Shown here piece by piece: positions 10,308-25,100 of a stretch of DNA of 64,000 bases; position 1 is the first letter of the stretch; each line of letters opens with the position of its first letter. The stretch is from Colius striatus. Lineage: Eukaryota > Chordata > Aves > Coliiformes > Coliidae. The notes below the pieces were generated by a model that saw only the letters and a list, made by a program, of their open reading frames with translations, did no database searches and was not told the DNA's origin. Made by a program: the position numbers and the translations under genes. Location: the NCBI RefSeq assembly GCF_028858725.1, contig NC_084768.1:29914664-29978663 (forward strand). Direction: 5' to 3'.

Positions 10308-13300
10308 GTGTGTGTTTATTTCTTTCCTCTCTTCATGACGATTGCTTCATGTTTGGTGCTGAGAATGCACCTAAGTATCGGCAGAAGTACTTTTCACTGA
10401 AGTCAACTGTTTGCTGACTTTATTCAGGATGAGTGGGCGATGAAGAATTTATGGGTCTCAAATATTTTCTCTCTCACTCTTCCAGCTGTTTTGTATCACT
10501 TGTAATTTATTTGAGGAGTTGTCAGAGGCTGTTTGGGACAAACAGTAAAAGCTGGGGAAAAAATATAAAATAATTGGCCTATCTTTTGGTCTCTGCCATG
10601 TATTTTTGCATCCATGTAGTGCGTTAAACACCAATGGCTATTGATTCATATGTGAGTGTGAATGTCCCTATAACAATAGTTTTGTGGGATTGTACTCATT
10701 CTTTCGGTAGTCTTTGCCTCCCAACACTAGATGCACGTGTTGAGATCTACACTTGATTCCTGAATTTGAAACCACAAACTTTGAAACTAAAGTTAAGACA
10801 CAATTAGCTACTCTTCTCTCTTTGCTGCTTGTTTTGCCTCTAACTCAAATAAGCAGAGATTGATTTGAAGTAAAGAGTATGAATAAGAAAACCTGATGTT
10901 GTCAGTTACTTGCTGCTCTGAATCTGGAAAGTGGGCATGATCTTTGTAGAGCAGTTTGTGGAACCATAGAGTCAACCCGAGTTTTATAGGGCTGATACTT
11001 CTGCTGTTCATACTGTTTTGGTAAGGTTTATCACAGAGGAATAGGACATTGAGTTGACTTCCAGGCTTTCAGGCATTGCAAAAATAATGTTGTTTCCTTG
11101 TCTAGTTGCTGATTTTTCAATGAAGTCACACTTCAAGTTATTTCCATTGTAGTGAAATGTCAGAAAACGTTATCTCACAGTATATTATGTTTATTCCATG
11201 ACACTTCCTGGGATCTTTTCTTTAACAAGTTAAATTTAAAAAAACTCTCTTAGCTTTATTGCTATAAATTAGAAAATTACTTTTATGTTGCTTCAGTACC
11301 CAAAGGCATTAAAATCTCCATCTATATCCCTTTATATCTACTTTCTCTTGTGTAAAGAAGTTTTTCTGTTTAGCTAGATATATGAAGTTTATTTTCCACT
11401 AACAGAAGTTTTTAGTTCTTTCAAATAATTTTATTTGGGGTATGTAGGAAACTTGGTACAGGCCAGCTCTTGATAAAGTGTGTATACTGTTTGCAAACAA
11501 GGGAGGGTTTTGTTTGTTGTTCTTATTTTCCTGTTTGGAAAACTTTTCTGTAATGCATTTTGTAGCAACTGTCTTTGTATCCAGACACTTGTTAATATGA
11601 AATTAACTGATTTTTTAAGTTCTGCGTGCTACTGAAACTCATCTTTACAGCTTTTATGGCAAAACTGCTGTGAAATGTATGAGTATCAATAGAGTTGGGT
11701 CATATGTAAGTAACTGGGGAAAAAACAGACCTCAGTTTCTTTGTGAGAATTTCAGAATTCATGTTTGAGATGAAGGTAAGACAAAACCACTCCATGTTGC
11801 TGATTATAGAACAGGAAAGGACACAACCTCTAAATGCAGCATTTAGCTGTCTCTTAATACTTGTATGTTCCAGTGCTTGGGCTATGAATTTCTCCTACAG
11901 TGGTAGTGACAATCATATTTATGTTGGGACTTCAAAAAACTTTTTAGTTGAATAGTTACATACTTTGTGAACAGACTTTCTAGGTCAGATAGCTGTAAAA
12001 TTCTGTGGTGCAGTGATGAGGAATACGGTGGAGAGGCTCCCTCAAGCAATGTGCTTGCATATCCAGCAGAAAGGTATGGTGTTATTGATTGCTGGGAAAC
12101 AAAAGTAGTAGATGTTGGTGGGGGGAAAAGTAGCTAAAAGTAAAGTTTTCAGCGTTCCTAGTAATTGATTTATTAGGAGGATTTTATTTTAAGAGCAACA
12201 TACAGAAGTAAACAGCTGTTTGAGTACTTTTACAGGGATACCTAATTTACCTTCCTGTGCATAATTAAGTCTGCTCACCCTTCAAAGACCTTCCCCTGCC
12301 ATTCCTCCTCTCAGTAAACTAAACTAAACATTGCATGGTGTCACTCTGCATTCAGTGGCATTACTCTAAGAGACTGATGGTAGTAGTGTCAGTATCTAGT
12401 GTCTGTTTTTCCAGAAACATCCACAGACCTCCTGCAGGGTCACAATGAGGGATAAAGCCTTTTCTTTCACATCAGTTTTAAACAAGGTGTCACTTCAGTT
12501 TTGGCACAAAGGAAAGAGAATGCATTACGACTTTATCTTAGATGCAGTTCCACGCTAATTTAAGCAAGTTTCTGTTCTGCTGGTTTATCAGCCTGACCAC
12601 CGCTGTCATTAATCCTACTCTTCTGATGATCAGGTTTCATCCAAGAACCTTGATATGCTTCCAGGAAGGAGAGCCTTATGGTTTGACACAGTTAAAGTTC
12701 AGGCAGATCTACAGGCTCACAGCTAAACGATTGAACTTGAGAAAAATTCTAGACTTACTGTGTAAGCAACTTTACAAGAGCAATGAAATTAGCAAAGATG
12801 TCTCCAAAACCTCATATCACCAGAGGTTTTTTAATTATGTATTCATCTGTTGTTTTGTGATTGTCATACTTTGGGTTCAGTCGGGTGATTTGGCAAAGAA
12901 TAGTTGGGTGCTTTGAGGGTTTGGGATTTCTGTTTTGTGATGTAACTGACAGTTGTTTTCACTGACTTTTTTTTTTTCCCCCTCCATCCTTGTCTGTGAA
13001 AACTCCTTTTTAAAATATAATCTGTCACAGTGGATAGAAGTTGCCTTCTCTTAACTTGGCAATGGGACTCGAGGCTGCACGTCTTCAAACTATTAGCAAT
13101 CCAGTTTGGAGCAGCTGCCTGCCTAGTGCCTGTTCTGATTTTCAACAGCAAGTGCATCACATGGAGGTTTGCTTTTAAGATTGAGTGAGGCAAAGACTAT
13201 TTATGTAAATAAACAATGGCCAACGATTATCTCAAACCTTTAATTTCCTTACTGGGAAGACCAGTAAGAGCTGATGGAGCTGGAAGTAATCATGGGAGAA

Positions 13301-16300
13301 ATAAGTATCGTACTGAAACTAAATACCATGTTAGGAAATAGGTACTAGTCAGTATAAAATGTGTGTGTTGGAACAGTAGTCAGACTGAAATCCAGGATTT
13401 TTTTGCTGTTCACATACACCTTCAGGTTCAAAGCCAGTACATTCAGATTGCTGTAAAATTCCTTCAGACATTCTTGTTGACTACATTCTGTAGCTCAATT
13501 TTTGAGACACACTGGAAATATTGTTACAGTTTGGTTGAATGTTAAATATGGATATTTTTCTGTTTGTTTATTTATGTAGGCATGAAAGCAGGGATCACCA
13601 ATCCAACATAGAATTCTGCAAGTTTGGTTTCCTGTGTGTTTGTGTGTTGGGAAGGTTGTGTTGCTGGACAGGTGTGGCTGACGGGGTATTGGAGGATTCT
13701 GACTGTTGAGAAAGGGTGAAATCTTTTGACATCCAGGGAAGAATTCATGCTTTTGTCTTGTGTAGTTCTGGATGCTAAAATAGTGTTTCACTGAAGACAA
13801 TTCTTCTGTTTTAAAGATGCCTAACATCTAATTACCAGTACTATTGGAAGGTAATTCAAGAGGAGGAAAACAATTGATGTTTGGGTCACTGATTAGTTCT
13901 GTAGTGTGGAGACACCTCACTGCTGCTGTTATGATGGGCTTGGCTGTTGAAAGCTCCCCCCTCCCCAACAGCTAGAGAGCTGACATATGTATAAGAGAGA
14001 AAAATACTTTCTGTATGTCAGGGAGCATGCTCTGACAACTGCTCAAGCTAGTGCAGCCTCTCAGAGATTGTCTTTAGGACATACAGAGATCAACTTTGAA
14101 GGCAGAACTCCAGTTACAAGGCCACAGTCTTGAGCACCTTAAACTGTACTTTTAACCTTGTAGGACTCAAGAGGTTTACTATTCAAACTTAGTTATTGGA
14201 GGAAAAAAAATCCATCTTAGGAAACAGTCTAAGCAAGGTGTCAAGAGTTTGCATCTTAACCGTCCTAAGGGGTATGCTTATTCATGTGGGCAGTGAAAAA
14301 GGTGCACAATACCTTAAAAAAAAAAAAAAGGTAAGTGATGAAGCACTTGTTAAAAGATAGAAGTCGGCTTTCCTATCAGCACACAAACTGACAGCACCAG
14401 GCACTACACACTCGGTTTATGATCCCTTAGAACCTGAGATCTTCTGGCTACACAGTTTCCCCATTTTGGCACTTGTGATTTTACCTAGCAACCCCTACTG
14501 GGTTAAATAATGCTGACTTTTTTTTTCTTTTGTGTTGCCCTGCCTTCAAACAGTTCTTCATTTTTCAAGGTCACTTTGAATTCTAATCTTGCCTCAGAAA
14601 TGCTTGACCCTCCTTCAGTCCTTGATTTGACTTTAGGCAGATTTGTCCAGAGTCCTGCTTGATAATCTTTCCAGTTTCCTAGTGAACCATGAGCTCTTTT
14701 GATTATGGTTTTACATTGCTACTTTATAGTAGTATCTTCTTGACCACATTTATCTGGCTTATTTATGAAGATATTTTGTAGGATGAGTTGAAGCCATATG
14801 AAAAACAAGGTAGGGTGAGTCTTAATGCCAATATGACAGAGATACCTTTGAGGAAGCAACGCTGGAAACACGTCAGTGCTATTCTGTGACATATGGGCTG
14901 CATAGCCTGTGAAACTAGCACTCTCCAGGTGCAAGGCCAAATCTGAGTACAAGAAGGCAGCAATATACTTTTGGTTGACTTAAAAAGAGGGATAGTGAAT
15001 GGAACTAGGTCATTACCCTCAGAACATTCATGCTGTATGTGTTTATGCTGTGAGGCCTCCTATTTTGAATACCTGGGAATGATGGTCCTCAATTCATCAT
15101 TAGTCGTTAGTCTTCATTTTGTATGGTCAAATTCACCTGCTCTGAGTTTAAAAAGTGCTGATTGCTCAGGGAATGTGCACTTGTCTAAATATATACCTTA
15201 TGCCTGAGGCTAGGATCCTGTTTCTTGTATTTAATGTCTTCAAAGTGCCTTAAAGATAAGCGGCAATTAGATGTCTAATGTGAAAGGAGGAACAGGGCTG
15301 ATGTGGAACTGTGCTTAAGGGCAATGGGAAGAATACATATATATATGTCTATATCTTTTTTTAATCAAATACTTGTACTTAAGATAGAACTGGTAATTCT
15401 GTTACCTGTAATGTACACTATCTTTTATCATTCCTGTTTTGTACCTTTATGATATTACGTCTCAGGCACATTGTCGTGCTGGTGGGCATGATGTCTGAAA
15501 CATCTGACTGGTAGATCTGAGAGATAATGCTGATCTGACTTTCTGAATGTGACTCATTGAGGTTTTTGTTTTCTTTTTGGTTTCGTGTGTGCCACATGAC
15601 TTGATTACCATTCTGCTTAACATCTCTTTGTCTATAATTTTACAGGCCTTGAGGAGTCCAGTGCAGAAATGCTTGATGTCACTTTCCTCTTATGGCCTCT
15701 GACCTAGGTTTGACAGAACTTGCTAACTAGAATAAACAGTGCAGAGTAAGAAATGTACAATAGGGTAAATGAGAGACTAATTCCTAGGACTTCAGACACA
15801 AAAGTTATGAGAGTAGCCAGGTCAGTTGACAAAAACCTCCTAAAAATATCTGTCTTGATTGGCATGAATGTCTATTTTAAAAACAAAGGCATCATGGACT
15901 TCTCAAACAGTTAAGACTTGGAGGAGTTATTAGATCATCTACACACACACTGCCTCGTATATCAAAGGTCATTATATTTTATCAGTAACTGCTATTTTAT
16001 CTACAGCATGTACTGATACCGCATACAACACAGATACACCTCACCACCCCCAGTGTTGTTTTTTTGAATTAAATTCAGAACTGAAGACCTCAAACATGGT
16101 ATCATGGATTCCAGTCCTCAGTGTATGATCTCACTGTTGTGAATTTGTACCTAACTTGACATCTCTGGACCTGCTAGTCTGTGCACTTGTTCTTTGCATT
16201 GTTTTGTCTGGGACAGCATCTTATTAGTATATCTTCTTTGCTCTCTGTAGAACTTGATGTGTGCTATCAAGCTGGACTTGGACCTTTTTAGTGTTTTAAG

Positions 16301-19300
16301 GACTCTCAATTTCTCTCCGGTCCCTGCCCCATCCCCACTCTGAGAACTAAGTCCTTATTGCAATATAGATTGAAGTGTTTTGAACATCTGTATCTTAAAG
16401 AGGACATCGTAGCTCTGAATGCTGTAGTTTTGTTCTTATTGACATGTAAATCTATCTTTTTACTTTGTCACTCTCTTATAGCACACACCACTTGTTATCA
16501 TCATGTTAGTACCTTATGTTTCATGGGTGTGGGTCTCCTGTAGCCTTTGGTGCATATTTGTAGTGAAGTTTTTCATTTAGGTGTGTTCACTTTTTCCCAA
16601 ATGGACCTGAGATGTGAACTTCACTACTTAGTGAAATAAAGTGAACAAGGTAATGCTACAAGCTTAGAAGTTTCAAAGTTTTCTGAGTGGCAACTTTCAT
16701 CAGTGAGCTGGAAGTGAACACTTGAGTAACAGGAGGCCTTGTTGAGTTCCCCTGGATGCTCAGTAAAAGACTTCCCTATCTTATGCTACTTTCTCACGTA
16801 CAACTGTGTCTCGAGCCAATCTTTAGCCAGTCTTTAATCTAGTGGTAGTGGGTTGTGGCACGAAGTCAGATGCCTTACAGGAGTCTGTGTGTTTGTGTAT
16901 GTATATTGCTATTGTAAAATGTGTATACAATTAACTTAACAAAACTTATCACCTAATTTTAAAATTAAGGTAAAGCTGGGAAGGAATGTTGTGAAAACTA
17001 CTATGGTATCCTTAGCTCCACCAGACTTAAGTACATGTGATCTGTTCTTGGCAGCTGTTTTCAACTGGCTCTTGTAACTTCCAGTGTAGAAGACTCTAAA
17101 GACCCTAAAACCTCCTTTGGTAGAACATCCTCATTTGAGTTGTTTCTAAAGCTGGTCCAGTCTATTTGCTTATTGACTCTGCTGGCAACTTGTTACTGAC
17201 AGAGTTCAGTTTTCCTGCGTTGTGTAGTGATATCTCATGTCAACAGAGGCCTTCTTCCAAGAGTAAAATGTCTGGGAATGTATGGAAAGAGATGCTTGAG
17301 TAGTTTTATAAATGAGCATGCAGAGAAGGGAACGTCAGTTCAAATGGAAAGGAGAGGATGACTGCAAAAAGGACATGGAAAAGGTGCAGAAGAAAGGGCA
17401 AGAGAATCTGAATTCAAGGCAAGGTTGCTGATGCTTGGTTCATTAGCTTGGGTTTTGACAGATAAGCAGCCATTGCAATATTTTAACTGTCAATGTGTTT
17501 TAAATCTAAGTACAAGCCTGGATATTATTGCCAGCCTTTGCAGGATGGCCAACAATGGAACTGGTATGGAGCTCCCTCCTGCAGCACAAGGTCCCAACAC
17601 ACCCCCAAGACTCTACAAGCATATTCTCACTGTTTCCTCAGTGTGCACCAGTTTGCCTCAAATGGGACGTCAGTCTTTAGGACTGTCAACCAAGAGCTTC
17701 CCCTTGAATTCTTTTAAGGAGGAAGGGGTTAAATATCAGCATAGATCAAGGAGACTCTGGGCATTCCAAATGGTGACAAATCTTAATCCTGACATAGCAT
17801 TTTGATTATTGTTTCAAAATTCATGGCATAAACAGAGACAACAGGAAAGAGCTCATTTCTTTGTTATATCAAACTAAGAGATGAATTTGGCTCTTTGTAC
17901 AACTCTAACTTTTGCTTTGGAACAGTTCCATTGCTTTGTCATGCGACTTTAGGACAACATTACGTTCTTCAAGGTGACATTAATATCACCATAGAATCAC
18001 TTAATTGGGCAGAATGCTTATGTGTCTTTTATAGAGAAGAAGATGTGTAGGAGTTTTCCTTTATGCTAGCTGTTGTATATGGGATTTAGTGTTGCTAGAA
18101 CCATAGCTTGTTTAACACGGGGCATGTGTGGACTTGTATCATGTCCCCAGACTTATGATGCAGGGACAAGAGTTTTCCTCTTGTCGTTAGTAATGTACTT
18201 TTATTTTTCTTGGAAACTAATTCTTACCAAGTAACACAATTGCTTTCTGCAAGTTTTGCTTGTGTCAAGCTTTGTCAATTTTATTACTGTTCAGGCCTTC
18301 CTAACACAATGTGCATCTTTTTGTGTTTTTCTTTGCTTCAGAGATTTGAGGAGTCAAAAATACAGGTTTGGAAAAGACTTCATGTCATTTAACTCTTCAA
18401 CCTTTTTGTCTCAGGGCAAAAGCAGCTTTATCTGTTATTCTTCATGGACATTTCTTTAGCCAGTTTTTTAAAGCTGACAGTAGACATTGCTGCAGTGGAA
18501 GATGCTAACTCCCAGGTATCTCCAAATAATCAATTTTACTGAGCAAGAGAGGAGTGCTTGCATCATAAGCCACATGGGACTTAAAAATCTCTAGTAGTAG
18601 ATTAGGCTACTCAGACTTCCTGTGAAGACGATGTGCAGAAACAGCCCCTTCATCTGGTTGAGCTGGGAGGGTAAAAGCTCTTGGCAGAGGGATGGTAAAT
18701 TCTACTGAGGAAGTGGGAAAGCATCTGAGAGATTTGCTTTCCATCCTCTATATGTGCTTTCCCCATACTTTTTTTATTTAGAATGAATACTGTTTTGTCT
18801 TAAGGAACAAAACACCCACATTGTCTATGTAGACATTTGAAGTAGAACAAAAATATCTTTCTGCGTAACTCATAAGGAAGTATTTCTGGTATTCAGGTTA
18901 AAAATATTCTGAAGGCTGCAATGAAATAGAAATCAGCTGATAATGTGAAATTTCACAGGAAACCTCAAACCTATCTCACGCTTTTAGTTTGCTCTTACTG
19001 CTTCAGTTTCAAAGTTCTCTAGTTCTCAGTGTGTTGATGTGAACATTGTGAGGTTTGCCCTAGGAAATGCAATCCTCTTTTGATTGCCTCTGGAATTAGC
19101 AGCCTAAACAAACATAGGTGTTCTTCAAAAGCTTTGTAAAACATTACAGGTGAAGTCACACTGTATCCTTGGTATTTGTGGGACCATTTGATAGGCTTAA
19201 AAGGCATTTTATTTTAGTTACCATATGAAGTATTTGTAGGAAGCTGTCTAGTTGTATGTAATATTTCTTCTATATTGGATACTTGATTTTTCTATAGTTG

Positions 19301-22147
19301 GAGAACTGTAACACTTGGTGTCAACACATGGGGAAAAATTAACTATAAAAAATAGTTGAGTAACTAGAAAACGATTCAATGAATGACTTCAGTCTTAAAT
19401 GTCTTCGGTGTATAAATATGATGTCATTACAGTGCATAAATAATCTTACAATGAGAAGAGTTATTTGAAAGTATTCTTCAATGTAGTGAAAAAAAAAGGC
19501 ATAGTGAGGCTCGGTAGCTACAAGCTGTGATAAGAAATGTGCTTATTTTTAAACAAAAAAAGGCTGTGAGAATAGCCTTACCAACCAGAAATTGTCTTCT
19601 CTCTGCTTTTGGTTCATTGATGCTATTTGTAGTCATCTTGGTTTTTGAGAATGGTTTTGATTAAGCTTCTCAGTGTGGTGAGAAACTTATAGCTACTAAC
19701 AGTTTAAGGCCACCAATTTTTGGAATCTGATGGTCTGGACAACTGGATTTTAATTTTTTTAATTGAAGTGTTTGAGTTTTGTCTCCTAGAGATTTGGTGT
19801 TGCTGCATCAGGGAAAGTGAAATACTTCAGGCTCTGCTTCTAACATAAGTGGCAGAAGAAGTCCATGCAGGTTGGAAAATGAGTAGACAATGAGTCAGTG
19901 TACAGTGTAGTCATCTTACATATTGGTTACAAAGATACAGTATTTGGTCTTGTAGGCATGGGGAATATAGCTTATGACTGAAGCGGCATCCATTTGAGCA
20001 GTGCGTGTCTTTCCTAACCCAGGTGTGCTGTGTTGTTCCTCTTCTAAATTTCTTCTTTTATTCTTAGTGACACAGAATCACTGCAACTGCCACTGTCCTC
20101 CCTGTGTGACGGGATACCTGTTAGAAAGACATACAGTAAATCTTCTTGGATGCGCATGACTTTTGGTCTAATTTCTTATTTTAGTGGCATGATTTTAAGC
20201 TGAAAATCTTCTGCTTTGGCATGTAAAGGAAACTCACTTTTCTCAGGATGACAGAAGTGAGATATTTGAGGCTTAAGGTATCTTATGTGAAGGTGTGGTG
20301 TTAAAAGACACCATTAATTGCTTGCTGGAGAGTACAGTTGTTCTATTGTATAAACTGGCCAAGAAAGCTAGAATAACTTTGAAACTTCATTTCAGGCTCT
20401 TCAGTTACACCAGACAGGTGGTTCTAATCAGTCTCTTTCTACTCTGATACTCGTCAGGAGTAGGAAGAAGCACTATTCTGGAATGGAGATGGGGCAGAAG
20501 TGTTGTGGATGCAGGTGCTTTCTTAGTCAAAGTAGAAGTCTTGTAAGTTTGATTTGTATCACACCGATATGGAAAGTGTCAGTGTTTTGGGACCCTTCTA
20601 CCAACTGCTAAGGTGATTTGTATGGTGACCACTAAACCAGATAGTTGTCTTGCTCTTGCTAATGATGTTTTTTTGTTATTGAGGTGCCAAGTCGCTGTCA
20701 TCTTAGTCCTTGTCACTTAATTAGCCAGTGCTTTGGTAGGGTTGTGGGGAGAAGTGAAAATAAATAGGCCTTACTCCAACAGGTCATTAAAGCAGGAATG
20801 AAAAACCTAATCTGCATTATTATTCTTTATGGATTGCATAATCAGGGTCAAATACTCACTTCATCCCTGCTCATGTGTGAGATTAAAATTCAGAATGATC
20901 TGTCTGACTTAAATTTAGCAGTATTGAGATGCTTTGAAATGCAATGTAGAATGGAGGACTAGTTCACATTTACTACCTGATATAAGTCCTGATTTTTATT
21001 TACTTATTTTTTGGTTAGAAGTTTTATGATATGCATGTTATAATCACCTTATAACATCAGATGAGGAAACACTGAGAGTGACTTAAAAGCTGTTACCAGG
21101 TAGCAGAGCTAATGAAAACTCTGCCTTTTGTAATAGTGCTGAAGAATTTCAAGAACATTTTCAAATTCATAGTTCTATAATGCTTTTTCCTACAGTCCTA
21201 CTTGGCATCACTGCAAGTAAAGTCTAAAAATACACTGAGTGAAGCAAACTGAAATGGGGGGAAAAACATTGCCTACACCATGTTTCCCTTTCTCTGATTT
21301 TGGTCAGCCAGCTTCTTTGCTGAAGAAAAAAGTCTTTGGAAAATATGTCAGAATTACTGTACCCTGAAAGTGAAGGATTTGCTTCTTTAATGAAAAGTGG
21401 TAACAAAAATCACTGAAACAGACTTCATACTGAAAGAGTAGCCAGTCAAAGAAAAGAATATAAGTGAATGGCAAGTTGTCCATCATGAAATGTACTTACC
21501 ACTTGTTTGAAAGTTGTCCTTTTCTAACTCTTATTAAGCAGCTATGCCAAATGTCCATTGTAAGTCTGTCTTGTCCTCTCAACTGGAGAGAATGCTCACA
21601 GATTCTGTTAACAGTGAGAAAAGCCCTCTGATACTTTAACAAGTGGGACCTTGCAACAAGAGATAACCCCCTGGTTGGATATTGTGTTTAGTACAGTGAC
21701 TGCTGTAGTTCAGAGTCCTTTGGGCCTTTGATTTTCTTCAGGCAGAAAAGTTGTGCCAATCTGAGTATCATTGTGCAGTTTCCCAGAGACAAAGCAGGTG
21801 GCAAGATTCCCTTGGCACAGAATTGTTTGTGTGCTTTTTGTCTTGTTTTCTGTAATAATTTCTCAAGCACGGTTCAATGATCTGTTTAGTTTTATGTTCT
21901 GGATGGAGATGTGCTGGGCTGGCAGCTCTGGGATTTTCTGCATTTTGCCAGCTGGCAAACATGCACGTTTGTGTAAGCTCATTCATAGCTGGTGCTGAGA
22001 GACAGGTGCTGATTTACTGTTCTTCAAATAACCATGCTGGCAAATGTCCAGTATTAACAGGACTGTGCCTAGAGAACAAGAGTGTGTCACTTAAGATCAT
22101 TGCGACACTCCTCTGAAAACTTATTTACTGGGTTGGGTGGGAGAAGT

Positions 22148-22194
22148 TATATATATTTTTATACATATATATATATGTATATTTCACTGCCTGT
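22148..22194 (+). repeat. AT-rich microsatellite
   Basis: Imperfect (TA)n tract with an interrupting T run and a central ATACATATATATATATGTAT palindrome. Simple-sequence DNA inside intron 2. Confidence 0.85.
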
Positions 22195-25100
22195 GTCTGG
22201 AGGTTTGTGTGCTGGTAATACACATGCATGTGTCACTGGCTCATACCAAATCTCAAAATGAGTGCAAATTATTATTGATGGCAGTAAGTGAAAAAGAGGT
22301 GTTGTTTACAGTCCATAAGGAATGCTTCCTCATGGCCCCTTCATAGCCATCAGTAACGATAAAGAACTCCAAAACCTATATGATATGGCTTCTGTTAGAC
22401 TTTACTGCTCCAGTTGTTGGGAATTCTGTGTGCAAGTCCTCCAAACATCCTTTTTCCCCAATAGCTGCTGAGGCCATATCCAAATTAAAGGGACTCCTCT
22501 CTCCTGTCCATGTGAGCTCCCTGTGCTTGAGAGTGGCTGCAACTGCTGACCAACAGCCTGAGAACCCTGCAGGGTGGCTGCATGGCCCTTGGTGCAGGGC
22601 AGCAGCAGCAGGCACTGCTCTGCCTAGATGGGGCCTCTGCTTTGGTGGCCTTGTTGGATTAGGGGTTGAGGAGAGGACAGCTATGAAACATCCGCTGGAA
22701 CAATCAATACTGGGGCAGCATTGCTTTGTTAACTAATCCATGGCTGACAGTGTGTCTAACAGAGTCACTACTGTTTGTAACTTTCACATGAGCTGCCTGC
22801 AATCAAGTCCTGCAAATGCAGTTCTTGTGCTTCCTAGCTTTTATTAATAATGATTAGACACACGTGAAATTGCACAACATATTTAATGAACTACTTTTTT
22901 TTGCTAGGAGAACTTAATTCTCAAGAACAGGAGTTCCATGAAAGCTTAAATAACAAGAAACTACTTAGAATTTTTGGTTTTGGCTGTAGTGTGAAAGCTA
23001 TTAGATGTATCCTCAAGTAAGCAAAATGTAGCTCCTTCATACTCCCTTCTGTCTTTGTATTTGTGGTTGAGTCCTAGTGCTGTAACTGTGATTGTAGTAG
23101 CCAATGTTATATGCAAGCAGGCTCTGTTCTGAACTGTGAGGTAGGCTTCCATACCTCTGGCATGGTAATATTTATTTGAAAGATTTATAAAGGAAATTTA
23201 AGGAAATTATTTCTGCCTAAAATAAAACTTTCTGTCTGGGTTCCCATACAGATGGTGAAAACAAATCCAACAACTGTGTTTGATGAATAGATACGATGAC
23301 ATCATTGTTACAGTGAGGGGACTGTGTGTTCAGTACCAAACAGTTAATATACTGTAAAAGACTGAAAGTGCAATTATATTTCAGGAAAACTCAGCCTGAA
23401 GTCTTTTTTGCTTCAAAAGCACCTGCAGGTTATGTAAATACTGTCAGTTTTTATACAGGGTAAATGCATAGTAACATGGGAAATCTTTAACCATAGATAT
23501 TAAAAATTACATAGGAGAATAGGGACACAGATACAGTATCTAATTATGTGTTATCTTTGGATGTTACAGTGGTCATTTGCAGATGTCACGCTTCCAGTTT
23601 CCCTGGAAGGTACATTGCAAATATCACCTCCATTTTCTTAGATAAAAAGGTAATGAAAATAAGTGATGCAGTATGCCCAGGACTGTTCAATGAGCTGGTG
23701 ATAGCTAACAGTAGAAATGAAGAATAAGATCCCAATTCTATACTTCAAACTCAGTATTCCTTTTTCTTTTCTGACTGTGACGTTAGACTCGGGTGTGAAG
23801 TACATAGCTGAGCTGTATACTGAGGCTGGGGTATATCAATACTCATTCTGCATTTTCTTGTCTAGAGACCCACTTAAGAGGTGAGTCCCTGTTCCTTCTG
23901 GATTGAAAAGGAAAATTTATGTGGCTACATTCTACTGAACTGGCTACAAAATCCCTCAGCTTCCCCACCCAGGCTGTGCCTGTTTATATCTCATCTCAAA
24001 CTGGAGCAATAGTCCTCAGATTAATTTGTGCTTTCTCTCAAAATAAGACTGTACTTTCTTTTTGCTTTTATCCTGATCTCAATCAAATCATAACAGTAGA
24101 GATATGTGGAGAGTCCTATTAATAAAATATTTGTTTCAAATAAATGAGTACTGTACATTGGGCTCTGGTTCTACATTACAGTGGGCAATGAAGAAAAACA
24201 AAATACAAAACACATTGAGGGTTTTTTGGCACACACAAGTGGATTTATGAAGTATCAATGGTACTGCTGTCTGGCTAATTGTAAATTCACTTTAGCGTGG
24301 AAACAGAACTGGAGGATTCATTTGACTGTAGGTGTGGAATATGGTGGAGTAAGTGAACTTGCTCTTCTCCTGAATTGGCAATGCTAGAAGTTTAACTAAA
24401 GTTATTGAAGTTGGGACTTTGTTTGATGACCAATACCAAGCCTTTGTACTAAAGGGGAAGTGGTAAAGGCTCCAAGGTTCTCTGAATTTCTCACAACTGT
24501 TTTTAGTAATAGAAATTGGTGGAATCACAATTAATGTCAGGCCTTTAAAAGGCTTGGACTTTCATCTTCTGCCTAGCTTCTGTACATCTTCAGAACCCAT
24601 GCTTCAGCTATTCTAACACATGCTGACTAGTTTTGTTTGGCAAAATTTTGTTACACTTGGCAGGCTTCTGTCTTGCTGCAAGAAGTCAGAGTATAGTGAC
24701 ATTATATACTACTATGAAAACATCCACAACCCAGTCTGACTCCTTTAGCATCAATGTAGTAGCTTAATATTACCTGGATGTTGTATTTCTTTAAGCTTCT
24801 ATTTGTCACTGCAAATTTTCCCAGTGACATGAAATTTGTGGCTTGATACAGGCATCACTACTATGAATATATGTGTCTGACTGTGGCTTCATTTTAGTGC
24901 TTAGAAAAACATTTGCAATTCCAGTTTTACAAGCAGTGTGATCAGAGCTGAAGAACAGGTTTGCCTTCTCAATTAAAGGGAGCTTTCTTCAATCAAACAT
25001 GGAGTTTAGGCATCCTTTTAATATGGTCATCCTCAAGGCATGAATATATGTCCATATGAGTGGGATGACTTGGTGGTTTGACTGTGAGACTTGGATAAAA

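Noticed and set aside
12542..12916. 124-codon plus-strand open frame in intron 2
   Set aside because: No recognisable family and no good splice signals at its ends. The length is within chance expectation for this much intron.
17985..18015. CATAGAATCACTTAATTGGG, recalling a CR1 3' end
   Set aside because: Only about 20 bp of weak similarity, with nothing CR1-like on either side.
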